Source: Candidatus Cloacimonadota bacterium (GTDB taxonomy: Bacteria; Cloacimonadota; Cloacimonadia; Cloacimonadales; Cloacimonadaceae). From it: a stretch of DNA of 46,116 nucleotides. Under the pieces are notes generated by a model. The model ran no database searches and was not told the origin of the DNA. It worked only from the letters and a program-made list of their open reading frames with translations. Positions 32,937-42,002 of the stretch are shown in pieces. The translations under genes and the position numbers were made by a program. The first letter of the stretch is position 1; the number at the start of each line of letters is the position of its first letter. Location of the stretch: contig JARRCD010000002.1 in assembly GCA_029982875.1 (NCBI GenBank), positions 1 through 46,116 on the forward strand, read 5' to 3'.

Positions 32937-34832
32937 ATGAAGAAATTAAGCTTATTCCTAATGCTATTTTTAGCGATTACCATGGTGATGGCCGTGCCTC
33001 GTGATATGGTCGTCATCGAAGTAGGTACTGGTACTTGGTGTCCCTATTGCCCGGGCGCATCAATGGGTACCGACGATTTGCTGGAAAATGGCTACGCGGT
33101 GGCTGTGATTAAAAATCAAAACGGCGATGCCTATGCAAATGTTTATTCCAATGCACGCAACGCCTATTATGACATCACCAGCTTCCCAACTGCCATGTTT
33201 GACGGTGTGCTTGACTACCCCGGCGGGAGCAATACCCAATCACTTTATTCCGTCTATCAGCCTTTGGTTAATCAACGTCTGGCAATTCCCTCGGCATATA
33301 CAATCACTGCCGAAGGCGAATTGAATGGTCAAGTTTTTACGGTCGATGTCACTGTTACCAAAGTAGAAGATGATTTAAATACCAACGTTCTTTTGCATTC
33401 TTCGATCACAGAATCCAATATTCAACAGAATTGGCAAGGCCAGACTCATCTGAACCATGTAAATCGCCTGATGTCACCCAGCCAAAATGGGACTCCTATC
33501 GATCTGGATACGGGAGAATCCACTACGATAACTTTGACTTTTAACCTCAATCCCGCTTGGAGCCTGCCCAATCTGGAAATGGTGCTGTGGTTGCAAAACT
33601 ATACTTCCAAAGAGATTTTGCAAGGCAAGAAATATAGTGTTCCCGGAATAGCCGGAGCTTTTCCTGCTTCTGCTGAAACCATAAACTTCCGGGATACTTA
33701 TGTGGGCGGGTTTGATACCAAATCGATCTTGTTTTACAATTTTGGAGATGATCCGGTTACTGCCAATATATCCAGTGATAACTTTTCTTTCATACCCGAA
33801 ATAATGAATATCTCTATCCCCCCACGGCAAAGCGCTACACTCAATGTTCATTTTATTCCTTCCGCGGCTGGCAACTTTGAAGCTGATCTTACTGTGACGG
33901 GCAACTTCCTCAATCATCCTGAATTTACGGTCGCTATGTCTGGTTATGCTTTCATAAATACCCCTCCTGTGGCAGAAGGCGTTTTGCTCTATGGTCCACC
34001 GGTATATCGGCAGAGTTTGATTGGAACCTATAGCTTTAGCGATGAGGATGACGATGAAGAAGGATCGAGTATAATGCAGTGGTATAGAATTATCAATGAT
34101 ACTCCACAGGAAATCCCCGACGCAAATAGTATTAGCTATATCATCCAGGATGCTGATTTGGGCTTACAGATTGCCTTTGGGGTAACGCCGGTAGATGAAC
34201 ACGGGATGCCTGGAGAATTGGTAATGAGCGACCCTTCAGAAACCATTATTCCCTTACCAGCTCCGCAAAACTTTGCCGGAGTATATCTCCCTCCTGATAC
34301 TGTGCAGCTTACTTGGGACCGTCCTCTATATTTCGAAGGTCGTGGTTTTGTAGGCTACAGGCTGTTCCGGGATGGACTCCTGATATCTACAATCACCGCT
34401 CCGGATAACATGACCTTCACAGATACCTATGTGGCGGATGGAACTCATGAATATTGGATATGTAGCTTGTTTAACAATCCCATGATGCTCTCTGAACCCA
34501 GTCCTTCTGTCTTTATCACTGTAGATAGCACGGATAACGAGGATCTGGTAAGCGCTGCTGATTTTGGCCTTAAAGCTATACCCAATCCCTTCCAGACTAT
34601 GACTAATCTTGAGATCAAGTCTGAGCCCAATACGGCATTTACGGTTACGGTATACAATCTCAAGGGACAAGCCGTGAAAAAATGGGAAGCGGTTAGCAAC
34701 GCAGATGGTCAAAGCAATCTGACCTGGGTTGGCAAAGACCAGAGAGGGCAAAATACAGACAGCGGAATATATCTATATCGCATAGAAACTCCAAGCAAAT
34801 CCAGCTCAGGGAAACTTATCAAGCTTAAATAA
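32937..34832 (+). CDS. Secreted Omp28-like thioredoxin-fold protein with C-terminal T9SS-type sorting domain
   Basis: ATG at 32937 is preferred to 32928, because the latter overlaps the AAAGGA ribosome site. A signal peptide (MKKLSLFLMLFLAITMVMA) leads into an N-terminal Omp28/thioredoxin-like domain with the redox-looking CPYC in TGTWCPYCPGA and the NxxS...SFPTAMFDG pattern. Residues ~240-345 look like an HYDIN/DUF1573-type Ig fold (IPPRQSATLNVHFIPSAAG). Residues ~445-540 fit a fibronectin III module. The last ~85 residues (AIPNPF...GIYLYRIET...GKLIKL) are a type A sorting/FlgD-like domain that would direct export through a type IX pathway and surface attachment. Length 631. It has its own strong promoter and terminator. 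Substrate or partner unknown. Confidence 0.85.
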   Translation: MKKLSLFLMLFLAITMVMAVPRDMVVIEVGTGTWCPYCPGASMGTDDLLENGYAVAVIKNQNGDAYANVYSNARNAYYDITSFPTAMFDGVLDYPGGSNTQSLYSVYQPLVNQRLAIPSAYTITAEGELNGQVFTVDVTVTKVEDDLNTNVLLHSSITESNIQQNWQGQTHLNHVNRLMSPSQNGTPIDLDTGESTTITLTFNLNPAWSLPNLEMVLWLQNYTSKEILQGKKYSVPGIAGAFPASAETINFRDTYVGGFDTKSILFYNFGDDPVTANISSDNFSFIPEIMNISIPPRQSATLNVHFIPSAAGNFEADLTVTGNFLNHPEFTVAMSGYAFINTPPVAEGVLLYGPPVYRQSLIGTYSFSDEDDDEEGSSIMQWYRIINDTPQEIPDANSISYIIQDADLGLQIAFGVTPVDEHGMPGELVMSDPSETIIPLPAPQNFAGVYLPPDTVQLTWDRPLYFEGRGFVGYRLFRDGLLISTITAPDNMTFTDTYVADGTHEYWICSLFNNPMMLSEPSPSVFITVDSTDNEDLVSAADFGLKAIPNPFQTMTNLEIKSEPNTAFTVTVYNLKGQAVKKWEAVSNADGQSNLTWVGKDQRGQNTDSGIYLYRIETPSKSSSGKLIKLK

Positions 34833-34854
34833 AATATACCAAAGCGAACTTCCC

Positions 34855-34889
34855 GAAAAAGCCCCCAGGCAATAGCTCGGGGCTTTTTC
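34855..34889 (+). terminator. Rho-independent terminator after the Omp28-like gene
   Basis: GAAAAAGCCCC (34855-34865) pairs perfectly with GGGGCTTTTTC (34879-34889) around a 13-base loop, with the T-run on the descending arm. It lies 22 bases after the stop and isolates the secreted-protein gene from EF-G. Confidence 0.85.
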
Positions 34890-34990
34890 CTTATCGGTGC
34901 CTTTTCCTGCCTCTATGGCAATTATTTCTGCTGGCTTCAAAGCAAATTCAGAGCGGGGGAAGCAAGTTTTTTGTGGACAATAATGCTATT

Positions 34991-35019
34991 CTGACAAAAA
35001 TGACATTTCTACTAATAAT
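34991..35019 (+). promoter_or_regulatory. Probable sigma-70-like promoter for EF-G
   Basis: CTGACA and AATAAT are 17 bases apart, each matching consensus at 5 of 6 positions, with the inferred start near 35026 and ATG at 35055. Confidence 0.5.
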
Positions 35020-35054
35020 TAAAAGGTAATCTACAGATTATAAAGGACTTTATT

Positions 35055-37166
35055 ATGTTAAGCGATGCGGACAATCCGCTTTCAAAGATTAGAAACATCG
35101 GCATCATGGCTCATATCGATGCCGGGAAAACTACTACAACTGAGCGGATACTCTTTTACACGGGATTCTTACACAAAATGGGGGAAGTACACGATGGAAA
35201 TGCTTTCACAGATTGGATGGAGCAAGAGCGCGAACGGGGGATAACTATCACTTCCGCTACCGTAAACTGTCCCTGGAGAGATCACCAGATCAATATCATC
35301 GACACTCCCGGACATGTGGATTTTACCGCTGAAGTAGAGCGATCACTCCGGGTTTTAGACGGAGCAGTGGGTGTGTTTTGCGCAGTTGCGGGAGTGGAGC
35401 CACAATCCGAAACAGTATGGCATCAGGCCGATCATTACAAGGTTCCCCGCTTGGCATACGTGAATAAGATGGATCGCATTGGGGCGGATTATTATCATGC
35501 TATTCAGATGATCCATGAGCGCCTTACCAGCAACGCTTGTGCAATCAATATCCCGATCGGCAAGGAAGATTCCTTTGAAGGTGTGATTGATCTCATTACT
35601 ATGCAAGCCTGGTATTTTGATCCGCTTACACAGGGATCAGAGGTAAGGCACAGCGGCATCCCGGAGGAATTCTGGGCAGAAGCGCAGGAAGCAAGAGAAC
35701 ATCTCTTAGAAACCATCTCAGAGTATGATGATGAACTCATGATGCTATTTTTGGAGGGTGAGGAGATCCCCTTGCAATTGATCATTAAGACGATTCGGGA
35801 AGCGACCCTCAGACATGGATTCATTCCCGTTTTATGTGGCTCTTCATTAAAGAATAAGGGCTTGCAATTGCTTCTGGATGCGATCGTGGATTTCCTGCCT
35901 TCGCCTTTGGACGTGGGAGACACGCACGCTATTGATCCTGAGACCAATGAAGCTGTAAGCCTGGCCCCCGATCCTGATGCGCCATTGGTAGCTATGGCTT
36001 TCAAGGTGCAAATTGATAAGTATGTAGGTCGCCTTATCTATGTCCGGGTTTACTCCGGAACCCTCAAAAAGGGGAGCAGCTTTCTCAATATGAGTAATGG
36101 AAAACGGGAACGTGTGGCACGCATCTTACAGATGATGTCGAATCGGAAGAACGATAAAGACAAACTTCAGGCTGGGGATATAGGGGCTATCGTGGGTCCC
36201 AGGTATCTGGTTACCGGTGATACCATCACTGATGGCAACATCAATGTAGTGCTGAATAAGATGCACTTTCCCGATTCGGTGATTGCCATAGCAATTGAGC
36301 CCAAGACAAAGGCAGATCAGGATAATCTGAATAATGCGCTATCCCGGTTGGAGGAAGAAGATCCCACTTTTAAAGTCCATGTCGATAAAGATACAGGGCA
36401 GACCCTTATTTCCGGGATGGGTGAACTTCACCTGGATATTATCGTGGATCGGATAAAGCGGGAATTTGGCGTCCATGCCAACGTCGGCAATCCCCAGGTT
36501 TCCTACAAAGAGAGCATCACCCAAAGCGTTGTAGTATCTGAAACCTTTCAACGTGAGATGAATGGGAAGGGGAATTATGCTGCCGTCAGCTTCCGCTTGA
36601 GTCCCATTCCGCTTAAGTCTCTTCCTGAGGATGCAAAGAATACTTTCCAATGCTCGGTAAGTTCCGAAAAGATCCCAACCGAATACTGGAAAGCGATAGA
36701 AGAAGCAGCATTGGGTGCCTTGGCGGATGGTCCTTTGATTAGCGCAAATGTAGAACGAGTGGCCATTGAGCTCATAGACGGGGATTACAACCCGGTAGAT
36801 TCAAATGAATTAGCCTTTAGAATAGTTACATCGATGGCAATCGGGAAGGGACTGCGTGAGGCTAAACCTGTGATTATGGAGCCGATCATGTTACTAACCG
36901 TTCTTGCTCCAGATGACTTTGTGGGAGATATCATCTCGGATATCAACGCCAAGCGGGGCAAGATAGAAGTAATGCGCAGGCACAACGATTATCTTCAGGA
37001 AGTGGTGGCAGATGTTCCTCTTTCCGAGTTATTTGGCTATTCCACCCGGATCCGGTCTCTCTCTCAAGGTCGAGCTATCTACACGCTGGAATTCAAGAAA
37101 TTTGAGATCGCCCCAGTACAAGTTCAGAATGAAGTACTCAGAAGGATACGTGGTTTTGCAGAATAA
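35055..37166 (+). CDS. fusA: Translation elongation factor G
   Basis: EF-G is the GTPase that moves tRNAs and mRNA through the ribosome. GTP-binding motifs are AHIDAGKT at residues 19-26, DTPGHVDF and NKMD. The switch I segment [12 protein letters not shown] is intact. Domain IV and V ([28 protein letters not shown]) are complete, and the length of 703 residues is normal. It lies outside the usual rpsL-rpsG-fusA-tuf operon, so it could be a relocated main copy or a second EF-G; only the rest of the genome can tell. It has its own probable promoter and an AAGGAC before the ATG. The STAS gene follows 64 bases later. Confidence 0.93.
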   Translation: MLSDADNPLSKIRNIGIMAHIDAGKTTTTERILFYTGFLHKMGEVHDGNAFTDWMEQERERGITITSATVNCPWRDHQINIIDTPGHVDFTAEVERSLRVLDGAVGVFCAVAGVEPQSETVWHQADHYKVPRLAYVNKMDRIGADYYHAIQMIHERLTSNACAINIPIGKEDSFEGVIDLITMQAWYFDPLTQGSEVRHSGIPEEFWAEAQEAREHLLETISEYDDELMMLFLEGEEIPLQLIIKTIREATLRHGFIPVLCGSSLKNKGLQLLLDAIVDFLPSPLDVGDTHAIDPETNEAVSLAPDPDAPLVAMAFKVQIDKYVGRLIYVRVYSGTLKKGSSFLNMSNGKRERVARILQMMSNRKNDKDKLQAGDIGAIVGPRYLVTGDTITDGNINVVLNKMHFPDSVIAIAIEPKTKADQDNLNNALSRLEEEDPTFKVHVDKDTGQTLISGMGELHLDIIVDRIKREFGVHANVGNPQVSYKESITQSVVVSETFQREMNGKGNYAAVSFRLSPIPLKSLPEDAKNTFQCSVSSEKIPTEYWKAIEEAALGALADGPLISANVERVAIELIDGDYNPVDSNELAFRIVTSMAIGKGLREAKPVIMEPIMLLTVLAPDDFVGDIISDINAKRGKIEVMRRHNDYLQEVVADVPLSELFGYSTRIRSLSQGRAIYTLEFKKFEIAPVQVQNEVLRRIRGFAE

Positions 37167-37230
37167 ACTTGACAAAGACGATGTAAAAACTAATAATGGA
37201 ACTAAAGAAAGAATAGAGGGAGATAGCGTT

Positions 37231-37539
37231 ATGAATATCGATCTTACTTTTAGCGGCAACATTGCTTCCATGAAGATTGATGGCATACTCAATAGTGAGA
37301 ATGCCCACATCTTGCAGGAGAAACTTAATGAAGTGATGAAGAGTGAAGCCACACTCTTGGAACTTGATCTATTTGATTGCAGAAACATCTCATCTACCGG
37401 AATCGGTAAAATCCTCTTATTTTACAAAGACTTCATCTCAAAAGGTGGTGATATCGAAGTTGTACGCAGCTCAAACAGTGTCTACGAACTCTTTTCTATG
37501 CTAAAGCTGAACCAACTTTTTACCGTCAATTTGGGATAA
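37231..37539 (+). CDS. STAS-domain protein, probable anti-sigma factor antagonist
   Basis: The track frame begins inside EF-G, but ATG 37231 follows GAGGGAG and gives a single-domain 102-residue STAS protein (MNIDLTFSGNIASMKID). SpoIIAA/RsbV relatives are phosphorylated on a Ser or Thr in DSSG; the matching site here is Ser54-Ser55-Thr56 in CRNISSTGIG, so it could be switched by phosphorylation. Its stop lies one base before the REC-HATPase gene, whose C-terminal domain is the expected kinase partner. I infer a partner-switching pair. No sigma factor or PP2C phosphatase gene is in the window. A cytosolic protein. Confidence 0.88.
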   Translation: MNIDLTFSGNIASMKIDGILNSENAHILQEKLNEVMKSEATLLELDLFDCRNISSTGIGKILLFYKDFISKGGDIEVVRSSNSVYELFSMLKLNQLFTVNLG

Positions 37540-37540
37540 G

Positions 37541-38470
37541 ATGCCAGACCCTCACAAAATCCTGGTGGTGGATGATAGCATTGCAATCGTCAATTCGCTG
37601 CAAGCCATCTTGGGTGTCAGCGGTTACAAGGTGGATACCGCCTACAACGGCAGTGATGCGCTAAGGAAGCTTCATCAGCAGCATTATGACTTGGTAGTCT
37701 GTGATATCGAGATGCCGGGGATCTCTGGCTTTGAATTCTTGAGCAGAGTACGTGAGGATTTTGAGCGCGATCTTGATGTGATTTTGATGACTGGATATTT
37801 GGAGCATGATTATTTTATCGAAGCAATCAGACTCGGGGCCAGCGATTTTATCCGCAAACCAATCGACAACAAGCAATTAATCAATTCCATCCGGGAATTA
37901 ATATTCCGCAAACAGAGTCGTGATGATCTCTCCGAGTTTTACTGCCATCTGGAGAAAGCCAAGTTTAGCTTTGACATGTCCGCAAAAAACTTTTCCAAGT
38001 TTGCTATCTCCAAGATCTTCAGTTCCTACCTCAGGCAATATTTCAGAGTGGATCCCAAAGTCTTGAATGAGCTTTTAGTCTGTGTGGATGAGATGGTGTA
38101 TAATGCTTATATTCATGGCATTTTGCAATTGACCATAGAGCAAAGAGCATTAGCTCAGGAGCAATTGCAGGAAGTTATAAATAGCAAACTTCAGGATCCA
38201 GCTTTTGCGGACAAAAGAATGCATCTGGCCTTTGAAGTGGATAATGCGACTCAGATGATAGAGATTTGGGTTTCCGATGATGGAGAAGGCTTTGATTATG
38301 TGCATTGGCTTGAAACTGTAAAAACAAAGCAGTTGTTTGATATCAAAGAATATGGACGCGGAATAGCCATGCTTTATCACCTCAGCAATGAATTGAGTTT
38401 TGCAGATCAAGGCAGAACTGTGAAAATCCGTAAAAGCTTGGTCAATCCGGAAATAGATGAAAATCCATGA
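37541..38470 (+). CDS. Response regulator fused to an RsbW-like serine kinase/anti-sigma ATPase domain
   Basis: The 309-residue cytosolic protein has an N-terminal receiver domain (residues 1-~120) with Asp11-Asp12, phospho-acceptor Asp55, Thr84 and Lys106, all intact. After a linker comes a GHKL ATPase domain of the RsbW/SpoIIAB type: CVDEMVYNAYIHG (N-box), VSDDGEGFD (G1) and YGRGIAML (G2). It lacks a histidine-kinase dimerisation box, so it is more likely a Ser kinase or sigma/anti-anti-sigma binder than a histidine kinase. The paired STAS gene one base upstream is its probable substrate. Phosphorylation of Asp55 by an unknown histidine kinase would gate the switch. It overlaps prmC by 14 bases. 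Confidence 0.88.
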   Translation: MPDPHKILVVDDSIAIVNSLQAILGVSGYKVDTAYNGSDALRKLHQQHYDLVVCDIEMPGISGFEFLSRVREDFERDLDVILMTGYLEHDYFIEAIRLGASDFIRKPIDNKQLINSIRELIFRKQSRDDLSEFYCHLEKAKFSFDMSAKNFSKFAISKIFSSYLRQYFRVDPKVLNELLVCVDEMVYNAYIHGILQLTIEQRALAQEQLQEVINSKLQDPAFADKRMHLAFEVDNATQMIEIWVSDDGEGFDYVHWLETVKTKQLFDIKEYGRGIAMLYHLSNELSFADQGRTVKIRKSLVNPEIDENP

Positions 38471-39257
38471 TTTACGTAAGGTCTTCTGCGATGTTTCCCG
38501 AGCTGACTTAAACTTCCTTTTATGCAATCTTTTTCACTGTAATCCCGCCCAATTAGCTCAATTCAAAGAGCTGAGTGAGAGCCAGATTTCTATCCTGTAT
38601 CCCTGGTTGGAGCGGCTGAGAAAGGGAGAACCGCCTCAATATATCGTACAAAGAGCTTGGTTTTTTGGAATGGTATTCTATGTTGACAACAGAGTCCTGA
38701 TCCCCAGATACGATACGGAAGTGCTGGTACAAGCACTTCTGCAGCGCTTACGGGGAAACGAAAAGGTTCTGGAAATTGGGACTGGTTCGGCGGCAATCTC
38801 GATCTGCTTAAAAAAGTATTTTCCGGACCTGGTGATCCATGCCACGGATATAGATCCGAAAGCTTTGCAAGTTGCTGCCATCAATTGTCAACGCAAAGGC
38901 GTGGATATCCAATTAATCGAGGCAGACCTCTTTCCCGATAATGAGATGCAGTATAATGTGATAGTCTCGAATCCTCCCTATATCTCAGCAGCGGAATACA
39001 TCAAGCTGGAACCGCAAGTGCGGGATTACGAGCCCCGGAAAGCGCTTTTGGCGGATGACGAGGGCTTGTCCTACTACAAGAAGATCCTGTTGCGGGCACA
39101 GCCATATTTGGCGGATAGGGCTATTTTGGCTTTCGAACACGGTGCCACACAACAGCAGCAGATCCTGGCCTTGACAGAAAGCAAGGGATTCAAAACCCTG
39201 CAAAAAGGGAAAGACCTTGCTATGCGGGATCGCTTCCTGATCCTACAAAAGAAATGA
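38457..39257 (+). CDS. prmC: Release factor glutamine methyltransferase (PrmC/HemK)
   Basis: PrmC methylates the glutamine of the GGQ loop in release factors RF1 and RF2. The catalytic NPPY motif is in VIVSNPPYISAAEY. The SAM-binding loop is LEIGTGSAAISICL, and the N-terminal helical domain (residues 1-~80, with PPQYIVQRAWFFGM) is the release-factor binding part. Length 266 is normal. It overlaps the preceding REC-RsbW gene by 14 bases, and its substrate gene prfB lies 1.6 kb downstream, past murA. Confidence 0.94.
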   Translation: MKIHDLRKVFCDVSRADLNFLLCNLFHCNPAQLAQFKELSESQISILYPWLERLRKGEPPQYIVQRAWFFGMVFYVDNRVLIPRYDTEVLVQALLQRLRGNEKVLEIGTGSAAISICLKKYFPDLVIHATDIDPKALQVAAINCQRKGVDIQLIEADLFPDNEMQYNVIVSNPPYISAAEYIKLEPQVRDYEPRKALLADDEGLSYYKKILLRAQPYLADRAILAFEHGATQQQQILALTESKGFKTLQKGKDLAMRDRFLILQKK

Positions 39258-39269
39258 GATGAGGATACT

Positions 39270-40523
39270 ATGGACAAATTTATCATCGAACCGAACCGCA
39301 ATCTGAGTGGAGATATCCACGTCAGCGGGGCCAAGAATGCCATTTTACCAGCTATGGCGGCTTGCCTTTTGGCGCCCGGAAAATCCATCTTACATAATGT
39401 ACCAGATCTCATAGATTTGAAGACTATGGCTCACCTCTTGCGGGTGATAGGGGCCAGAATTGAATATGAAAACGGGATAATGAGCATCGATAGCAAAGAC
39501 GTATGCTATCCGGAAGCTCCCTACGAGCTGGTTAGTAAAATGCGTGCTTCGATCTATGTTTTGGGGCCTCTTTTAGCCAGACTGGGCAAAGCCAGAGTTT
39601 CTTTCCCAGGCGGATGTGCTATCGGCACCCGACCGGTTGATCTGCATCTGAAAGCCATGGAGGCTTTGGGAGCAAAGATCAACATCGACCACGGGTATAT
39701 CAACGCTCAGACCGAAGGCTTGACCGGAGCCGATATTCATTTTGAAAAGTCTTCCGTAGGCGCAACGATCAATGCTCTGATGGCAGCTGTCTTGGCCCAT
39801 GGAACCACTAATCTATATAATGCGGCCATGGAACCAGAAGTGGATTCTACCATCGATATCCTCAATAAGATGGGAGCAAAAATCTCCGGTAAATCTACTA
39901 CCACACTCTGCATTAAAGGAGTGGATGATCTCTTTCCCGTCCAAATGGATATGATTCCAGACCGCATCGAAGCCGGAACCTTCTTAATCGCCGCTGCTCT
40001 CTCAACCCAACCGGTGCGCGTGTGCAATTGCACAGCAGATCATCTTACTGCTTTACTTGACAAGCTGCGAGAAAGTGGTTGTGAACTTGAAATAGAAAGT
40101 AACAAGATAAGGCTCTATCCGGCAAAACGGATCAAAACGACCAATATCCTCACCCTGCCTTATCCAGGATTTCCCACCGATCTTCAAGCCCAATTCACTG
40201 TATTGATGAGTCTGGCAGATGGCATCAGTTATGTGGAAGACACCATATTCCCGGATCGCTTTATGCATGTGGCAGAACTCAACCGTTTGCAGGCAGATAT
40301 AACTATGCAACGCAATATTGCCTGCATCAAAGGCGTGAAAAAGCTCAATGGGGCAGAGGTGATGGCCACCGATCTCAGAGCCAGTGCAGCCCTGGTTTTG
40401 GCTGGGATGGTGGCAGAGGGCTCCACCACAGTATCGCGCATCTACCACATTGATCGTGGATACGACAAGATCGAGCAGAAACTCAATAGCATCGGTGCCA
40501 AAATTCGTCGCGAAAAAGGTTAG
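39270..40523 (+). CDS. murA: UDP-N-acetylglucosamine 1-carboxyvinyltransferase
   Basis: MurA performs the first committed step of peptidoglycan synthesis by adding enolpyruvate to UDP-GlcNAc. It opens with the family's SGAKNAILPAMAA. The active-site loop FPGGCAIGTRP carries Cys116 (Cys115 in E. coli), the fosfomycin-reactive residue, so it is of the fosfomycin-sensitive type by that criterion. PDRIEAGTFL and GYPGFPTD-like (PYPGFPTDLQAQ) segments follow. The length of 417 residues is normal. It starts 12 bases after prmC. A 363-base gap with repeat B copy 2 follows. Confidence 0.97.
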   Translation: MDKFIIEPNRNLSGDIHVSGAKNAILPAMAACLLAPGKSILHNVPDLIDLKTMAHLLRVIGARIEYENGIMSIDSKDVCYPEAPYELVSKMRASIYVLGPLLARLGKARVSFPGGCAIGTRPVDLHLKAMEALGAKINIDHGYINAQTEGLTGADIHFEKSSVGATINALMAAVLAHGTTNLYNAAMEPEVDSTIDILNKMGAKISGKSTTTLCIKGVDDLFPVQMDMIPDRIEAGTFLIAAALSTQPVRVCNCTADHLTALLDKLRESGCELEIESNKIRLYPAKRIKTTNILTLPYPGFPTDLQAQFTVLMSLADGISYVEDTIFPDRFMHVAELNRLQADITMQRNIACIKGVKKLNGAEVMATDLRASAALVLAGMVAEGSTTVSRIYHIDRGYDKIEQKLNSIGAKIRREKG

Positions 40524-40886
40524 GGAAACCGCAGCTTCTATTTAATCCCAAGTTCGGCCTTATTTTAGCTGAAAATTGCTATAACATAAACCCAGAGTGT
40601 GCGCTATACATATTTCGTAATGCTCTGCTTCCGAATAGCATAGCTTGAGCAATGCGCCTCACAGGCGTAATGGTGGCGTAGTGGTGGAGCAATGCCAGGG
40701 AGGAAACCATGACATCTTGCCGTGAACTGGGGGACAAGTATGAGGCGATCTCGGTTTTTCTTTTCCTCCTCATTATGATAGGAGAGCTGGCAGTATTTTG
40801 GTGCAGCTGTTCAAAAGATATTTGATCTTGACACAATCAGCTTTGCATATGAAATTGGACTGAATTGCACTTTATAAGGAAACATC
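40524..40886. other. 363-base intergenic region between murA and prfB
   Basis: This holds repeat B copy 2 in its middle third. No gene, tRNA or hairpin-plus-U-run terminator was seen. A perfect TTGACA near 40829 lacks a well-placed -10 partner. An AAGGA ribosome site precedes prfB. Confidence 0.6.
40639..40738. repeat. Dispersed intergenic repeat B, copy 2
   Basis: Same length and orientation on the + strand as 31460-31559, with 81 of 100 positions identical by hand alignment. The AGGCGTAATGGTGGCG core is unchanged. The stem is slightly weaker here (CAATGCGCCT pairs with AGGCGTAATG with a mismatch). It sits between two co-directional genes, unlike copy 1. Confidence 0.82.
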
Positions 40887-42002
40887 ATGGAATATATTGA
40901 TTTTAAGAAAGAAGCGAGTGACCTCATAGAAAAGATTTCTGAGGTGCGCAAGCTCCTGGCTCTGGAACAAAAAGCTGAGGAGATGCGGGAGCTGGAAGCG
41001 CAAATGAATGTGCCGAATTTTTGGAATAACCAGAATAGAGCAAAGAAGATTAGCAAAAAAGTATCGCAGCTTAGAGAAGAAATTGAGCATATTCACAAAT
41101 TGGATTCCGCAAAAGACGAATTGGAAACCTATCTGACTTTTTTGGATGATGAATTTGCCCAAGAGCTCTTTGAAGAGGCTATAGAGGTCTTGCCTAAAAT
41201 AAAGCAATTTGCCGAAAAAGCGGAGATTGAAGCTCTGCTGAATGGTGAATATGATCATAATGATGCCCTCTTTACCATCCACGCCGGAGCCGGTGGCACA
41301 GAAGCACAGGATTGGGCGCAGATGTTGCAGCGTATGTATATGCATTGGGCTGAGAATAATGGCTTTACTTTCAATGTGATCGATAGTTTGCCGGGTGAAG
41401 AAGCCGGGATCAAGAGTGCCAGCATCGAGATTGGCGGCACTTTCGCTTATGGTATGTTAAAAAGTGAGATTGGCATTCATCGTCTGGTTCGCATAAGTCC
41501 CTTCAACGCTCAAGGCAAGAGGCAGACCTCTTTTGCTTCCGTCTTTGTCTATCCGGAATTTGATGACGATATCGAGGTCGAGATTGATCCCAAAGACTTA
41601 AAAATAGATACATATCACGCCAGTGGAGCAGGGGGGCAGCATGTGAATACTACAGATTCTGCAGTGCGCATCACACACTTGCCCACCAATATTGTAGTTA
41701 GTTGTCAAAATGAGCGATCTCAGATCCAAAACCGTGAAAAGGCTATGGCGATTCTGAAAAGCCGATTGTATCAGTATTATGAAGAATTGCGGAAAGAGGA
41801 AAAGAAGAACATGGAAGCCTCCAAGGCGGAAATTGGTTGGGGAAATCAGATTCGCTCCTATGTGTTTCAACCCTATCAGATGGTGAAGGATCACCGCACA
41901 AATTTTGAAGTGGGGCAAGTGGATAAGGTGATGAATGGCGATCTGGATCCCTTTATCTATGCCTGGCTCAAGATGACGGCGAGGTCGAGGATGAATGGCT
42001 AA
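40887..42002 (+). CDS. prfB: Peptide chain release factor 2
   Basis: RF2 ends translation at UGA and UAA. The decoding tripeptide SPF is in RISPFNAQG, and the peptidyl-hydrolysis GGQ is at residues 249-251 (SGAGGQHVN), the site PrmC methylates. The whole 371-residue frame is open from the start, so the programmed +1 frameshift seen near codon 26 in many bacteria is absent here. An AAGGA before the ATG and long N-terminal coiled coil (residues ~10-100) fit RF2. The stop overlaps uppS by eight bases. Confidence 0.96.
   Translation: MEYIDFKKEASDLIEKISEVRKLLALEQKAEEMRELEAQMNVPNFWNNQNRAKKISKKVSQLREEIEHIHKLDSAKDELETYLTFLDDEFAQELFEEAIEVLPKIKQFAEKAEIEALLNGEYDHNDALFTIHAGAGGTEAQDWAQMLQRMYMHWAENNGFTFNVIDSLPGEEAGIKSASIEIGGTFAYGMLKSEIGIHRLVRISPFNAQGKRQTSFASVFVYPEFDDDIEVEIDPKDLKIDTYHASGAGGQHVNTTDSAVRITHLPTNIVVSCQNERSQIQNREKAMAILKSRLYQYYEELRKEEKKNMEASKAEIGWGNQIRSYVFQPYQMVKDHRTNFEVGQVDKVMNGDLDPFIYAWLKMTARSRMNG

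Noticed and set aside
40825-40860. TTGACA upstream of prfB as a promoter
   Set aside because: The -35 is perfect but no -10-like hexamer occurs 16-18 bases downstream. A sigma-54 reading (TTGACAC...TTGCA) has the wrong spacing.
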